Part shown: positions 8,579 through 16,934 of the stretch, one piece after another
Layout: each line of letters starts with the position of its first letter
Numbering within the stretch: position 1 is the first letter of the stretch
Program-made: the position numbers and the translations under genes
Assembly (NCBI RefSeq): GCF_000272045.2
Contig: NZ_AJYZ02000019.1
Coordinates: 1,609,202-1,673,201 of the forward strand
Direction of reading: 5' to 3'
From: Vibrio crassostreae 9ZC13
GTDB taxonomy: Bacteria; Pseudomonadota; Gammaproteobacteria; Enterobacterales; Vibrionaceae
DNA: 64,000 nucleotides
The notes under the pieces: generated by a model
Seen by the model: the letters and a program-made list of their open reading frames with translations, nothing else
Told to the model about the DNA's origin: nothing
Database searches by the model: none

Positions 8579-9352
8579 TTGGCTAAGAAATATTATGTGG
8601 TTTGGAAAGGTCGCACACCGGGTATTTTTACCACTTGGAACGAGTGTAAATCCCAAGTCGATGGCTTTGCAGGGGCGAGATATAAATCGTTTCCAACACT
8701 AGGTGAGGCTGAGTCTGCTTTCGGTGGTAAAACGTCGTCTGCGTCAGGTTCTACAGCGACAAAGCCAAGTTCTTCGGGTAAGGCGACGAAAGCTAAGGTA
8801 CCGCCTCTTTCGGAGCAGCAAATCACTGATATGCCTTTTGATATCAAGATCTTTACCGATGGTGCATGTGAACCAAATCCTGGTGAAGCGGGGACGGGTT
8901 TAGCGGTCTACCAAAATAACCAGTTAACAGAACTGTGGTATGGCTTGTATCAGCCTGTTGGTACCAACAATACCGCCGAGTTACATGGGCTTAAGCAAGC
9001 GTTTGTTCTCGCGAAAGAGAAGTTAAACGCAGGCCTCTCTGTTGCGATTTATTGTGACTCTAAGTACTCGATAGATTGTATTACTAAGTGGGCAACGGGT
9101 TGGGAGAAAAAGGGCTGGACCAAGTCGGGCGGCGAGATCAAAAACCTCGATATTATTAAGCCTACGTATGCTCTCTACCAAGAACTGGCTTCAAAAATCA
9201 CCATCTACCATGTGAACGGACACGTTGGTATTGAAGGTAACGAATTGGCCGATAGAATGTCGATTGTGGCTATTTCATCGAAAGAGCAGGAGCTAGCTCA
9301 ATATCGTGACATCGAAGATCTTGAGTCTATTTTGGCACTTCGAGCCGGCTAG
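8579..9352 (+). CDS. Ribonuclease HI with N-terminal hybrid-binding domain
   Basis: A 257-residue protein. Residues 3-50 form a caulimovirus-type hybrid-binding domain (KYYVVWKGRTPGIF...). After a Ser/Thr/Lys linker (51-75), residues 88-235 form the RNase HI fold. The catalytic set D94, E134, D160 and D225 is intact. It would cut RNA in RNA-DNA hybrids. This architecture is common in eukaryotic RNase H1 and less so in bacteria; it is probably a second RNase H beside the usual rnhA. The start is TTG, set by AAGGAG 5 bases upstream. Confidence 0.93.
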   Translation: MAKKYYVVWKGRTPGIFTTWNECKSQVDGFAGARYKSFPTLGEAESAFGGKTSSASGSTATKPSSSGKATKAKVPPLSEQQITDMPFDIKIFTDGACEPNPGEAGTGLAVYQNNQLTELWYGLYQPVGTNNTAELHGLKQAFVLAKEKLNAGLSVAIYCDSKYSIDCITKWATGWEKKGWTKSGGEIKNLDIIKPTYALYQELASKITIYHVNGHVGIEGNELADRMSIVAISSKEQELAQYRDIEDLESILALRAG

Positions 9353-9424
9353 CTAGGCTTCTTAATGAAAAGCTAATAAAAGTTACTGAAAGCATAAGTT
9401 GCTATCATTAAGCAGTGCTTAGTT

Positions 9425-9459
9425 GAGCGCTACATTTCAAATGGATGTAGCGCTCTTTT
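9425..9459 (+). terminator. Strong terminator after the RNase HI gene
   Basis: A perfect 11-bp stem (GAGCGCTACAT / ATGTAGCGCTC) with a 9-base loop and TTTT. It separates the rightward RNase HI gene from the leftward glycosyltransferase. Confidence 0.9.
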
Positions 9460-9511
9460 GATCTTGTGGTGCTCAGTCGTTTTTGTGAGGCATAGCTGCC
9501 TGAGTTAATCC

Positions 9512-10660
9512 TTATTGAGCTGGGTTCTCTATCCAACGAGATAATTGCTGAGCTTGTTTGATCGAATTAAAACTGTCTTTCACTCTCTCACGTGCCTTTA
9601 ACCCCATCGATGCTTTATCGTTACTGCTTAGCTGCGCGAAACGCTCAATCGCTTCTCTTAATTCTTCCACGTTCTTTTCGCTAACCACAAAACCTGTTTC
9701 TGGTGAGACGATCTCTTTGCATCCCATGATGTTGGTGGTAATGACGGGTGTGCCCACGGCCATCGCTTCTTTTAAAACCAGTGGACCTGTATCCACACAT
9801 CCAGTTTCTGAAAAACAGAAGGGCGCGATTAGGCTGTCATAATTCGATAGTTTTTCTTTGACCCACTCGTGAGGTTTAGCGCCAAGAAATGTCACGTTTC
9901 GAGTGAGCCCTTGCTCTTTAACCTGCAATTTTAACTGTTGCTCTAAATCGCCAGTACCGATGATATCGAGATGAATATCGAGAGGTTCGGCAATCGGCGC
10001 TAATGCATCAATAAGATGGTGGATGCCTTTTTGCTCCACTAATCGGCCAAGGAAAACAAAGCGAAGTTGCTTCGTTTCGATTTTTGGGTTGAGTTGGAAT
10101 TGTTTGGTATTAACTCCGCAATGCAGGAGCTTAATGTTTCCTTTCGCCATGGTGTTGAAGTCAGCAAGCATGTCTTTACACACTGCAACCACAAAATCAC
10201 TCGATGAAATTTTATGTTCAATGTCATAAGCGAACTCATAAACATCATGACCATGAGCAACGAACGAGCAGGTGATATTCAGCAGTTTTGCCGCGACGAT
10301 GGCGTGTGCTGTAGTGTGCTGACAGAAATGCGCGTGAACGTGTTCGACGTCGTTTTCCGCGAGTTGCAGCGCTAATTTAAACCCATAAGCGAACAGTGAC
10401 TTTTTGGGCATGCTGGTTTGCTTAGAAATAAATGAGACAGCCTTGATGAACCCTATCCAGTTAATGCTAGCGACTTTACCCATCCGAACATTTTTACCTA
10501 TTTCGACAATGTCGTAGTCGAACTGTTTTTCGCTGTTTTCAATTTTGAACGTCATTACACAAACATCGTGCCCACACGCTTTCACAGAGTCGACTTCTGT
10601 TTGAATGAAGGTCTCACTGAGTACTGGGTAGGTTGGCGCCACAAATGCTACTTTCTTCAT
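9512..10660 (-). CDS. Glycosyltransferase family 4 (GT-B)
   Basis: A 382-residue GT-B glycosyltransferase. The N-terminal half starts MKKVAFVAPTYPVLSETFIQTE, as in GT4 enzymes. The C-terminal Rossmann domain has FLGRLVEQKGIHHLIDA and the nucleotide-sugar E(x7)E-type region (DTGPLVLKEAMAVGTPVITT). It would transfer a sugar from a nucleotide donor in cell-surface polysaccharide synthesis. It is divergent from a GT2 gene and a flippase gene, which form the same glycan locus. Donor and acceptor cannot be read from sequence. Confidence 0.92.
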   Translation of the reverse strand: MKKVAFVAPTYPVLSETFIQTEVDSVKACGHDVCVMTFKIENSEKQFDYDIVEIGKNVRMGKVASINWIGFIKAVSFISKQTSMPKKSLFAYGFKLALQLAENDVEHVHAHFCQHTTAHAIVAAKLLNITCSFVAHGHDVYEFAYDIEHKISSSDFVVAVCKDMLADFNTMAKGNIKLLHCGVNTKQFQLNPKIETKQLRFVFLGRLVEQKGIHHLIDALAPIAEPLDIHLDIIGTGDLEQQLKLQVKEQGLTRNVTFLGAKPHEWVKEKLSNYDSLIAPFCFSETGCVDTGPLVLKEAMAVGTPVITTNIMGCKEIVSPETGFVVSEKNVEELREAIERFAQLSSNDKASMGLKARERVKDSFNSIKQAQQLSRWIENPAQ

Positions 10661-10670
10661 TCCTTACTCC

Positions 10671-10865
10671 TCAAATCCATATGACTAAAGCTATCAAGCC
10701 AAGGTAATAACCAATAAAGCAAGATACGAACCAAGATCGAATCGTAGCTTTGGAGGGCTTTCTGATTGCTTTTCGAAGGTTACCCCTTAAGAGGTGGCTC
10801 GTTTTCTCAAATTGATAATCAAATTGGAGTTGCAGTTTTTTTGAACATCTGTGTTTGGTCGTCAT
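10671..10865 (-). CDS. Possible small membrane protein upstream of the GT4 gene
   Basis: A 64-residue frame ending 10 bp before the GT4 start. It is basic in its first 45 residues and ends in one hydrophobic segment (SCFIGYYLGLIALVIWI). The position, as leading gene of the GT4 transcript, and the clean tail anchor make it plausible. No strong ribosome site precedes the ATG at 10865, and the frame continues upstream to a possible start at 10949. I do not recognise a family; it may be spurious. Confidence 0.35.
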   Translation of the reverse strand: MTTKHRCSKKLQLQFDYQFEKTSHLLRGNLRKAIRKPSKATIRSWFVSCFIGYYLGLIALVIWI

Positions 10866-10976
10866 TTTGAGAATGGACGCGTAGGTGACTGATATAGAGG
10901 TGATTTTGTAGTAAGACACTCTCGGCATAGAACATGCAACGTCAGCCATATAACGTATAAATCTGAGGGCGTCATT

Positions 10977-11903
10977 ATGGCTAAAGTAAGTGTTGTTATT
11001 CCTACCTACAATTGTTTGGATTACCTGCCGAAAGCGATTGGTAGTGTACTAAAGCAGACTCATCAAGATGTTGAGCTGATTGTCATTGACGATAACAGTA
11101 ACGATGGAACGTCGACGTATCTTGCTTCTATAGACGATGAACGCATTATTACGTTGTCCACATTGGGTGTTGGTGCGCCTCAAGCGAGAAACCTAGGGAT
11201 TGAAAAGGCGACCGGTGAATACATCGCTTTTTTAGACGCAGACGATTTCTGGTTTCCTGAAAAAATTGAGCGCCAACTCGAATTTCATCAACGTTACCCT
11301 GATCTCGCGATGAGCTTTACTAACTACGAGCATCTTACTGAAGATTACCAAGTAATAGTCGACTGCTTTAGTTACTGGTCGCAGTTTCAAGATCAAGATG
11401 AGCTGTTCATCAATATCGAGAACCCGTTGGAGTTCATCATAGAAAATAACGTGATTGGAACATCAACGGTCATGGTGAAAGCGGATGTGTTTTCTCAAAC
11501 AGACAGTTTCAATGCTGACATCAAGTATGGGGAAGATTGGGAACTGTGGCTTCGAATGAGTGAAAACCATCAGATCGGTGTGTTGAACTCGGTGCAGGTT
11601 GGCTACTTGATGAGAGCGAGCTCTGTTACCCAAACTGAAAGTCTTAAATTGAGAAATTTGCAGTCTATAGAGACTATTCTTCAACATTACCAAAATGACA
11701 GTCAACGATGGAATCTACCCACTTCTAGCTTCAAAATCGCAAAGGCGAGAATACTGGAAGGTTATGCTGACTATTATCGAGGTTTACAACAGAATAGACA
11801 GGCTATTGCCTACAGTTTCCGTTCTTTGGTCATGTCACCTCAAAAACGCACATTGCGACACCTAATTGGAGACTGTAAAAGTTTCCTAAAGCCAGCTTGG
11901 TAA
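10977..11903 (+). CDS. Glycosyltransferase family 2 (GT-A)
   Basis: A 308-residue GT-A enzyme. It opens with VSVVIPTYNCLDYLPKAIGSVL and has VIDDNSNDGT and then FLDADDFWFPEKI, the DxD metal/nucleotide-binding region. A further WELWLRMSE segment near residue 185 fits the acceptor side. It would add a sugar to a lipid-linked or surface glycan. A Wzx-type flippase gene follows within 7 bp, so both probably serve the same polysaccharide or oligosaccharide. Confidence 0.92.
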   Translation: MAKVSVVIPTYNCLDYLPKAIGSVLKQTHQDVELIVIDDNSNDGTSTYLASIDDERIITLSTLGVGAPQARNLGIEKATGEYIAFLDADDFWFPEKIERQLEFHQRYPDLAMSFTNYEHLTEDYQVIVDCFSYWSQFQDQDELFINIENPLEFIIENNVIGTSTVMVKADVFSQTDSFNADIKYGEDWELWLRMSENHQIGVLNSVQVGYLMRASSVTQTESLKLRNLQSIETILQHYQNDSQRWNLPTSSFKIAKARILEGYADYYRGLQQNRQAIAYSFRSLVMSPQKRTLRHLIGDCKSFLKPAW

Positions 11904-11910
11904 GGAAAAG

Positions 11911-13356
11911 GTGACGACTATGGGTTCTTTAAAGCAGTCGGCTTACTACGCCATCGGTATATTAATGATGAAAGGGATTTCATTGGTGATGATCCCGTAC
12001 ATTACGCACAATATGACGTTGGCAGAGTATGGTTCCTTAGAAGCCATTGTCTTGCTGGCAGACATTGGGACGATATTGTTCAGCTTCGGTATTGTCGATG
12101 CCATGTATCGTTATGTGGGTGTCGCCGAAGGTGATGAAAAGCAAAAGCTCGTCTCGAACTGCTTCACATTGAGCGTGCTGGTGTGCGTGCTTGGGGGCGC
12201 CTTGATTGCCCTCAGTATACCGTTGTTAATCTTAATGTTGCCAGTTGAATTCCAGCCTTACCAGATACTGCTTCTGCTTATTCCTACCATGCTCGATGGG
12301 GCGATTTCTATCCCGCTAACGCTGATGCGTATGAACGCGATGGCGAAACGTTTTTGCATGCTCAATGTGTTGAAAGCCGGTGTTCAAGCCATCATGACTT
12401 TTGTTTTGCTTGAGGCTGGATACGGTATAGATGGCGTGTTGATTTCAGCTGCGGTATCCAGTGTGTTGCTAATGGTTTGTTTAGTGCGTTATCAATGGCA
12501 AGAGATGGGATCTTTTGGTTGCTTCAAATACTCGGCGAAGATCTTAAAATTCGGACTGCCCGTTCTGGTTGGCGGTGCATCAATGTATATGATCATGGGG
12601 CTCGACCGCTGGGTAATGGCAAGCTTCGTCGGTGTCGAAGAACTCGCGATTTATGCGGTTAGCGGAAAGTTCGCGTTGATTCTTGGTCTGTTGTTGCAGC
12701 CTTACGCGCTTTGGTGGTTTCCAAACCGTGTGGCGATGCTTCAACAGCCGGGTGGCAGTAAGATGTGTGCCGATAGGGCGTTAGTCGGAGTGAACCTCGC
12801 CATTGTTTTAGGGGGCTTGATGATCTTAACTGTTCCAGGGTTCATTTCTCTTATTTTACCAAGCAGCTATCATCAGGCTGGGGTTATTGTGGTCGCACTG
12901 CTAGCGATTGCGGTTATTAAAAGTGCGGGAGACTACCTCAACTTAGGCTGTTTCAGTGGAGACTCAAGTCAATCACAGATGTGGATACAAAGTAGTTGTG
13001 CGGTATTGGCTGCCATAGGCTATTTTGCGGTAGCGCCTATTTATGGAGTGTGGGGTGTTATCACTGTTCTTTGCGTGACTTATATTGTGCGACTCATGCT
13101 TTTGTATTTTGTAAGCCAAAGGATGGAACCGTTGCCTTACGAGCATAGCAAGTGGCTCATGGCAGTCAGCATCGCATTAGTGGCGATAGCGAGTGATCAA
13201 CTTTTGGGGTTGGTTCTGGTTGATGTTCATGACTTTATTCTGGGTACTGCTGTTGGTTTAATCACGCTGGTGGCCTTTGTGAAATACTCGGTGATCGTTA
13301 TCCCCCAAGCTCTACTTGATAAGCTCACACCGGGAAAGCATTCGCACGCGAACTAA
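11911..13356 (+). CDS. Wzx-like oligosaccharide flippase
   Basis: A 481-residue polytopic protein with about 12-14 hydrophobic segments and the MATE/MOP-type pattern of polysaccharide flippases (IPYITHNMTLAEYGSLEAI at the N-terminus; ALWWFPNRVA mid-protein). Family members move undecaprenyl-linked sugars across the inner membrane. GTG at 11911 and ATG at 11920 are both served by the AAGGAAAAGG stretch upstream; the difference is three residues. It is co-transcribed with the GT2 gene. No polymerase or ligase gene is nearby. Confidence 0.9.
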   Translation: MTTMGSLKQSAYYAIGILMMKGISLVMIPYITHNMTLAEYGSLEAIVLLADIGTILFSFGIVDAMYRYVGVAEGDEKQKLVSNCFTLSVLVCVLGGALIALSIPLLILMLPVEFQPYQILLLLIPTMLDGAISIPLTLMRMNAMAKRFCMLNVLKAGVQAIMTFVLLEAGYGIDGVLISAAVSSVLLMVCLVRYQWQEMGSFGCFKYSAKILKFGLPVLVGGASMYMIMGLDRWVMASFVGVEELAIYAVSGKFALILGLLLQPYALWWFPNRVAMLQQPGGSKMCADRALVGVNLAIVLGGLMILTVPGFISLILPSSYHQAGVIVVALLAIAVIKSAGDYLNLGCFSGDSSQSQMWIQSSCAVLAAIGYFAVAPIYGVWGVITVLCVTYIVRLMLLYFVSQRMEPLPYEHSKWLMAVSIALVAIASDQLLGLVLVDVHDFILGTAVGLITLVAFVKYSVIVIPQALLDKLTPGKHSHAN

Positions 13357-13430
13357 ATAAAACACTGTTCATTATTGGCTGAGTTAGATAGTATTTATAA
13401 ATTCAATGAATGCTAACTATGGAAAGATAT

Positions 13431-13748
13431 ATGAATAAGTGGATTGTATTTTCAGCGTTTTGCTCAACTCTATCGTATGCTTCTGCTGAGCTTGTCAGCC
13501 AAGATTTATTGTCTCACCATTTTGATGCCCCAGAGCTCACATCTCTGGAAACGCAACACAGCGTTTGTAGCAGCCTTGTCTGTAGTTCAATATCCGAACC
13601 ACAATTAGTTTCTTCTGCGGGGGATTTTCCTGAACGCGAATCGAACCCAACGATAGATACGATAACCAGCGCAATCTACTTCTTGGGTGAAATGGGCGTT
13701 GCTGAAAACCTATCGACTCCAGAATATGAAAAATTCTTTGAGAACTAG
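13431..13748 (+). CDS. Small secreted protein of unknown function
   Basis: A 105-residue protein with a clear signal peptide (MNKWIVFSAFCSTLSYASA, cut near residue 19). The mature part is acidic, with two Cys (SVCSSLVCSS) that could form a disulphide. ATG at 13431 is preceded by GGAAAG and begins the signal peptide, so earlier in-frame ATGs are rejected. It lies 74 bp after the flippase gene and may belong to the glycan locus. No family recognised. Confidence 0.65.
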   Translation: MNKWIVFSAFCSTLSYASAELVSQDLLSHHFDAPELTSLETQHSVCSSLVCSSISEPQLVSSAGDFPERESNPTIDTITSAIYFLGEMGVAENLSTPEYEKFFEN

Positions 13749-13874
13749 CTGAGAGGTTATATATACCGAGAGGCGCTTTTTTGTCCTATTACAAAGTACA
13801 TAAAATACTGTTATAAAAGCTTCTATCGCATTTTATGATTCAATTACGTAATACATGACGACTAGGACACCCCG

Positions 13875-14489
13875 ATGGAAATATGGAAGTTGCTGCTGTT
13901 TATTCCAGCGTGCTTTGCGCTGAACATGACGCCTGGCCCAAACAATCTTTTGTCGATGAATAATGCCCGTTGCTATGGCTTTAAAGCCGCATTTATAGCA
14001 GGGTTAGGTAGAATCGTTGCTTTCTCAGGAATGATTGCGTTGGCGGCGTCTGGCTTGGCCGTGGTGCTTTATACTTCTGAGACCTTGTTCTTTCTTGTCA
14101 AGTTGTTTGGTGCCATGTATTTGCTTTGGATTGCGTTCAACTTATGGCGTTCACAAGCCAGCCCTGTCGCGGACATCGAGCGCAATAAAAACTGGTTTGG
14201 TCTAGTTAAACAAGAGTTCGCCCTTGTAGCTGGTAACCCCAAAGCGATACTTATCTTTACCGCATTCCTGCCTCAATTCGTTGATGTTTCAGCCAATGTA
14301 AACACACAGTTCTTCATTCTAGGTGGCACATTCCTAGTGTTAGAGCTGTTCGCGATATCTATCTACGCTGCCTTTGGTTTATACCTCAGAAACTGGTTCT
14401 CCAAGCCGCAAATGGCTAAGCGTTTCAACAAAGCGTGCTCGGTTTTTCTTGCTCTATCCGGTGCTAATCTGTTGGTGAGTCGTCAGTAG
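13875..14489 (+). CDS. LysE/RhtB-family amino acid exporter
   Basis: A 204-residue membrane protein with six hydrophobic segments and the family N-terminus (FALNMTPGPNNLLSMNNARCYGFKAAFIAG). The central segment GNPKAILIFTAFLPQFVD is also typical. Family members export amino acids or their derivatives such as homoserine lactone and threonine. The start ATG has AGGA seven bases upstream. Substrate cannot be told. Confidence 0.92.
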   Translation: MEIWKLLLFIPACFALNMTPGPNNLLSMNNARCYGFKAAFIAGLGRIVAFSGMIALAASGLAVVLYTSETLFFLVKLFGAMYLLWIAFNLWRSQASPVADIERNKNWFGLVKQEFALVAGNPKAILIFTAFLPQFVDVSANVNTQFFILGGTFLVLELFAISIYAAFGLYLRNWFSKPQMAKRFNKACSVFLALSGANLLVSRQ

Positions 14490-14539
14490 TTCTCGGAATT
14501 TAGAGCAGTTTGTTGTGGACAGAGTGAGGACGGTACTCA

Positions 14540-15316
14540 ATGAGTAACAAAGATCTATCTAAAATGGGTTCGGCTAAGGTAACTCTTGTAAATCGTAATG
14601 GCGTACCTTGTATTCGAAAGCAAGGTGCGGGTGAGGTTGAAATTTCTTTTTACCAACATGCTGCGCAACATTTATCTGGTGTACATAGCCCTACGTTGTT
14701 GGTAGTGGAAGGAGATACTCTCTTCATCGAGCACATTCCTCACTCTTTAACACTAAATGAGCTTCAAACGACTTCAGAGGTGTATCAGCAACTATCTCGT
14801 ATTCATCAGTCTCAATATTCGCCGAGTTTTGCAGTGAAAGAGCATAGATGGAGTACCTGTGCCACTGAAGCTGCACTAATATCTCTGAACTTACCTCAAG
14901 TGACTCAAGACAGTTTACTGCGTATCCAGCAATTGAGTGGTGCTTTGTTCGACCAGAAAACCTTGATCTCTGGCGATGCGAACGAGGGAAATTGGGGAAG
15001 AAGAGATAACGGTCAGCTGGTGTTATTTGATTGGGAGCGTTTTGGTTATGGCAGCCCAGCTATCGATTTGGCACCGCTCGTTTCTCGTATGGGGACTTTG
15101 TCCGACTATGAGTTTATTGTTGACCAGTACTTACCTCATAACAATCTGATTTCCCGAGAAGATTTAATAAAACAATTGATCATAGCGAAAAGCTGGATCG
15201 TAATCGAAGTCACGAATATATTAGTCACGCGCAACAACCCCCAAGCTTCGAAATACATCCACTGGTTTCGGGAGCAATTACCAACTTGGCTAGCTACTGT
15301 GGAAGGTCTGCTGTAA
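14540..15316 (+). CDS. APH-type phosphotransferase (kinase-like fold)
   Basis: A 258-residue protein of the aminoglycoside phosphotransferase/choline kinase fold. The catalytic loop is degenerate but recognisable as SGDANEGNWG (in place of HGDxHxGN). The metal motif LFDWERFGYGSPAIDLA is intact. Substrate may be a small alcohol, sugar or antibiotic-like compound; nothing points to true resistance. GAGGA precedes the ATG. It is followed after 33 bp by an acetyltransferase gene on the same strand. Confidence 0.85.
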   Translation: MSNKDLSKMGSAKVTLVNRNGVPCIRKQGAGEVEISFYQHAAQHLSGVHSPTLLVVEGDTLFIEHIPHSLTLNELQTTSEVYQQLSRIHQSQYSPSFAVKEHRWSTCATEAALISLNLPQVTQDSLLRIQQLSGALFDQKTLISGDANEGNWGRRDNGQLVLFDWERFGYGSPAIDLAPLVSRMGTLSDYEFIVDQYLPHNNLISREDLIKQLIIAKSWIVIEVTNILVTRNNPQASKYIHWFREQLPTWLATVEGLL

Positions 15317-15349
15317 CAAGGTTGGAGTCAAATCTATAAAGGTCTATCT

Positions 15350-15784
15350 ATGAATATTGTCTGTGCGGAAAAACAGGAACTGGCTGAAATTTACCAGCTT
15401 GAACATGCTTTGTTTGGTGACCATTCCTATCCGCAATTTTTTATTCGTCAGGCATTTGATTGCTGGGGAAAAGGCTTATTAGTTGCTAAGCAAGATTCAA
15501 AGATTGCGGGCTATGCCTTAACGACAACCACGGACACACAGAATGAGTTTTGGGTCCTATCATTAGCGGTAGACCCGAATTATCGTGGTATGGGAATTGG
15601 CCGGAAATTGATGCAACATGCGGTTGAGCAGTTGCCGCGAGACGCTAGGCTTTTGCTCACTGTAGATCCAAATAACGCATCCGCTTGCGCGCTCTACGCG
15701 TCAATGGGATTTTCTACGATCAAACAAGAAGAAAACTACTTTGGTGATGATGAGCCGAGGTTAGTGATGCAGCTCATCATCTAG
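15350..15784 (+). CDS. GNAT-family N-acetyltransferase
   Basis: A 144-residue single-domain GNAT enzyme. The acetyl-CoA pyrophosphate-binding motif reads RGMGIGRKLMQHA (Q/RxxGxG/A), preceded by the beta-strand VLSLAVDPNYRG, and the C-terminal NNASACALYASMGF matches the RimI-like subgroup. It would acetylate a small amine or a protein N-terminus. The substrate is unknown. Probably co-transcribed with the APH-like kinase. Confidence 0.9.
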   Translation: MNIVCAEKQELAEIYQLEHALFGDHSYPQFFIRQAFDCWGKGLLVAKQDSKIAGYALTTTTDTQNEFWVLSLAVDPNYRGMGIGRKLMQHAVEQLPRDARLLLTVDPNNASACALYASMGFSTIKQEENYFGDDEPRLVMQLII

Positions 15785-15840
15785 ATTGTTGCTAACGGTT
15801 TTTAATCGAAGGCTCACAGTTCAAAGACAGTCTCGTAGCT

Positions 15841-16308
15841 CTAGGTCAGCATCACGATACCGTGCATTAATACTACGCTAGAGGTGAGCCGAGTTCTCAT
15901 ATCAAAGTAGCCATCGGGACCTTGGCTCTGGTTCTCTTCTCTTATCGTCCTTTCAGCTCGCCAAACCGCAATATAACCAAGGATAAGAATCAGAGTTGTC
16001 GCCAGTTCTTTTTGTTCACCAAGCAATACTGCCAGCCATGCGACGAGCACAATCGCGTTACTTAGCAGTAGCGCTTTGTTACTTGATTGGCTTTCAAAGT
16101 TCTCGATGCCGTTTGCCCACAAGATCCCTGAAAGAAAGCTCAAAATAGCCACGCTGTAGGTGATGAACAGCGTTTCACCGCTTATCCCCACAAATTGGCT
16201 GTCGGTGAGCGAGAGGAGTAGACCAAATAGAAACGGGATTAACCCCAGGTACCCCAGTTTGGCCATGGTGTTACGGGTTTGAGTTGTTGCCATGTAATCT
16301 GCCTTCAT
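15841..16308 (-). CDS. DUF3429 membrane protein
   Basis: A 155-residue inner-membrane protein with four hydrophobic segments (YLGLIPFLFGLLLSL, FITYSVAILSFLSGILWA, ALLLSNAIVLVAWLAVLL, LATTLILILGYIAVW), matching DUF3429. Function is unknown. Its first ATG overlaps the TGA of the glutathione peroxidase gene (ATGA), giving an operon. An ATG five codons later (16293) has a better ribosome site (AAGG) and may be the real start. Confidence 0.85.
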   Translation of the reverse strand: MKADYMATTQTRNTMAKLGYLGLIPFLFGLLLSLTDSQFVGISGETLFITYSVAILSFLSGILWANGIENFESQSSNKALLLSNAIVLVAWLAVLLGEQKELATTLILILGYIAVWRAERTIREENQSQGPDGYFDMRTRLTSSVVLMHGIVMLT

Positions 16309-16850
16309 AGCTGTTGCTCGATCGCGTTTTTGAGCGTAGCGCTCACTGGTGATGTGGAGCTAGGGAAGGTGGCGACGACTTTGCCTTCTTTACTGATCAA
16401 GAATTTGTAAAAGTTCCATTTAGGCGTTACGCCCGCTTGCTGTTGTATCTCCGCAAATACGGGATTGGCGTTACTACCCGACAGTGAAGCTCGTGCCATC
16501 ATAGGGAAGGTCACGCCGTAGTCGAGGTAACAGACCTTTGCCGTCTTCTCTTCACTTCCTTTGTCTTGGCGAAAATCATTACTTGGGAAACCGATAACGG
16601 TGAAGTCTTGATCTTTGTAGGTTTGATGAAGTTGTTCGAGCTGCTCAAACTGCGGAGTGAAGCCACATTGGCTAGCGGTGTTTACCACCAATAGAGTTTT
16701 GCCTTTAAACTCATCGCAAAGCGCAATTTCTTCGGTTGAATTTAATAAGCGCTGTTTGCCGTTGAGTATCTCTGGGCAGCTCGCTGCAAAGGCGATGGAA
16801 CTCGTGAGGCTTGTAATCAGTACGGTTGAGCAAAGTAGTGAACATTTCAT
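16305..16850 (-). CDS. Exported glutathione peroxidase family protein
   Basis: A 181-residue thiol peroxidase of the glutathione peroxidase family. It has a signal peptide (about residues 1-23), so it should act in the periplasm. The peroxidatic Cys is C62 in VVNTASQCGFTPQ and the WNFYKF motif is near the C-terminus. The usual GFPCNQF motif is changed to GFPSNDFRQ, so the typical second Cys is absent there; other Cys residues exist. It would reduce peroxides using thiols or thioredoxin-like donors. It is co-transcribed with a DUF3429 protein. Confidence 0.9.
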   Translation of the reverse strand: MKCSLLCSTVLITSLTSSIAFAASCPEILNGKQRLLNSTEEIALCDEFKGKTLLVVNTASQCGFTPQFEQLEQLHQTYKDQDFTVIGFPSNDFRQDKGSEEKTAKVCYLDYGVTFPMMARASLSGSNANPVFAEIQQQAGVTPKWNFYKFLISKEGKVVATFPSSTSPVSATLKNAIEQQL

Positions 16851-16934
16851 AGGGTTGGCTCATTTTAGTTGGCGTAATGGTTATTACTATTGAGCACGAT
16901 GAAATGATCACTTTGCGTATTATTTACTGTCTCT

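Noticed and set aside
14540..15316. Aminoglycoside resistance gene
   Set aside because: Only the general kinase fold is seen, the catalytic loop is degenerate (SGDANEGNW), and the neighbours are housekeeping-type genes.
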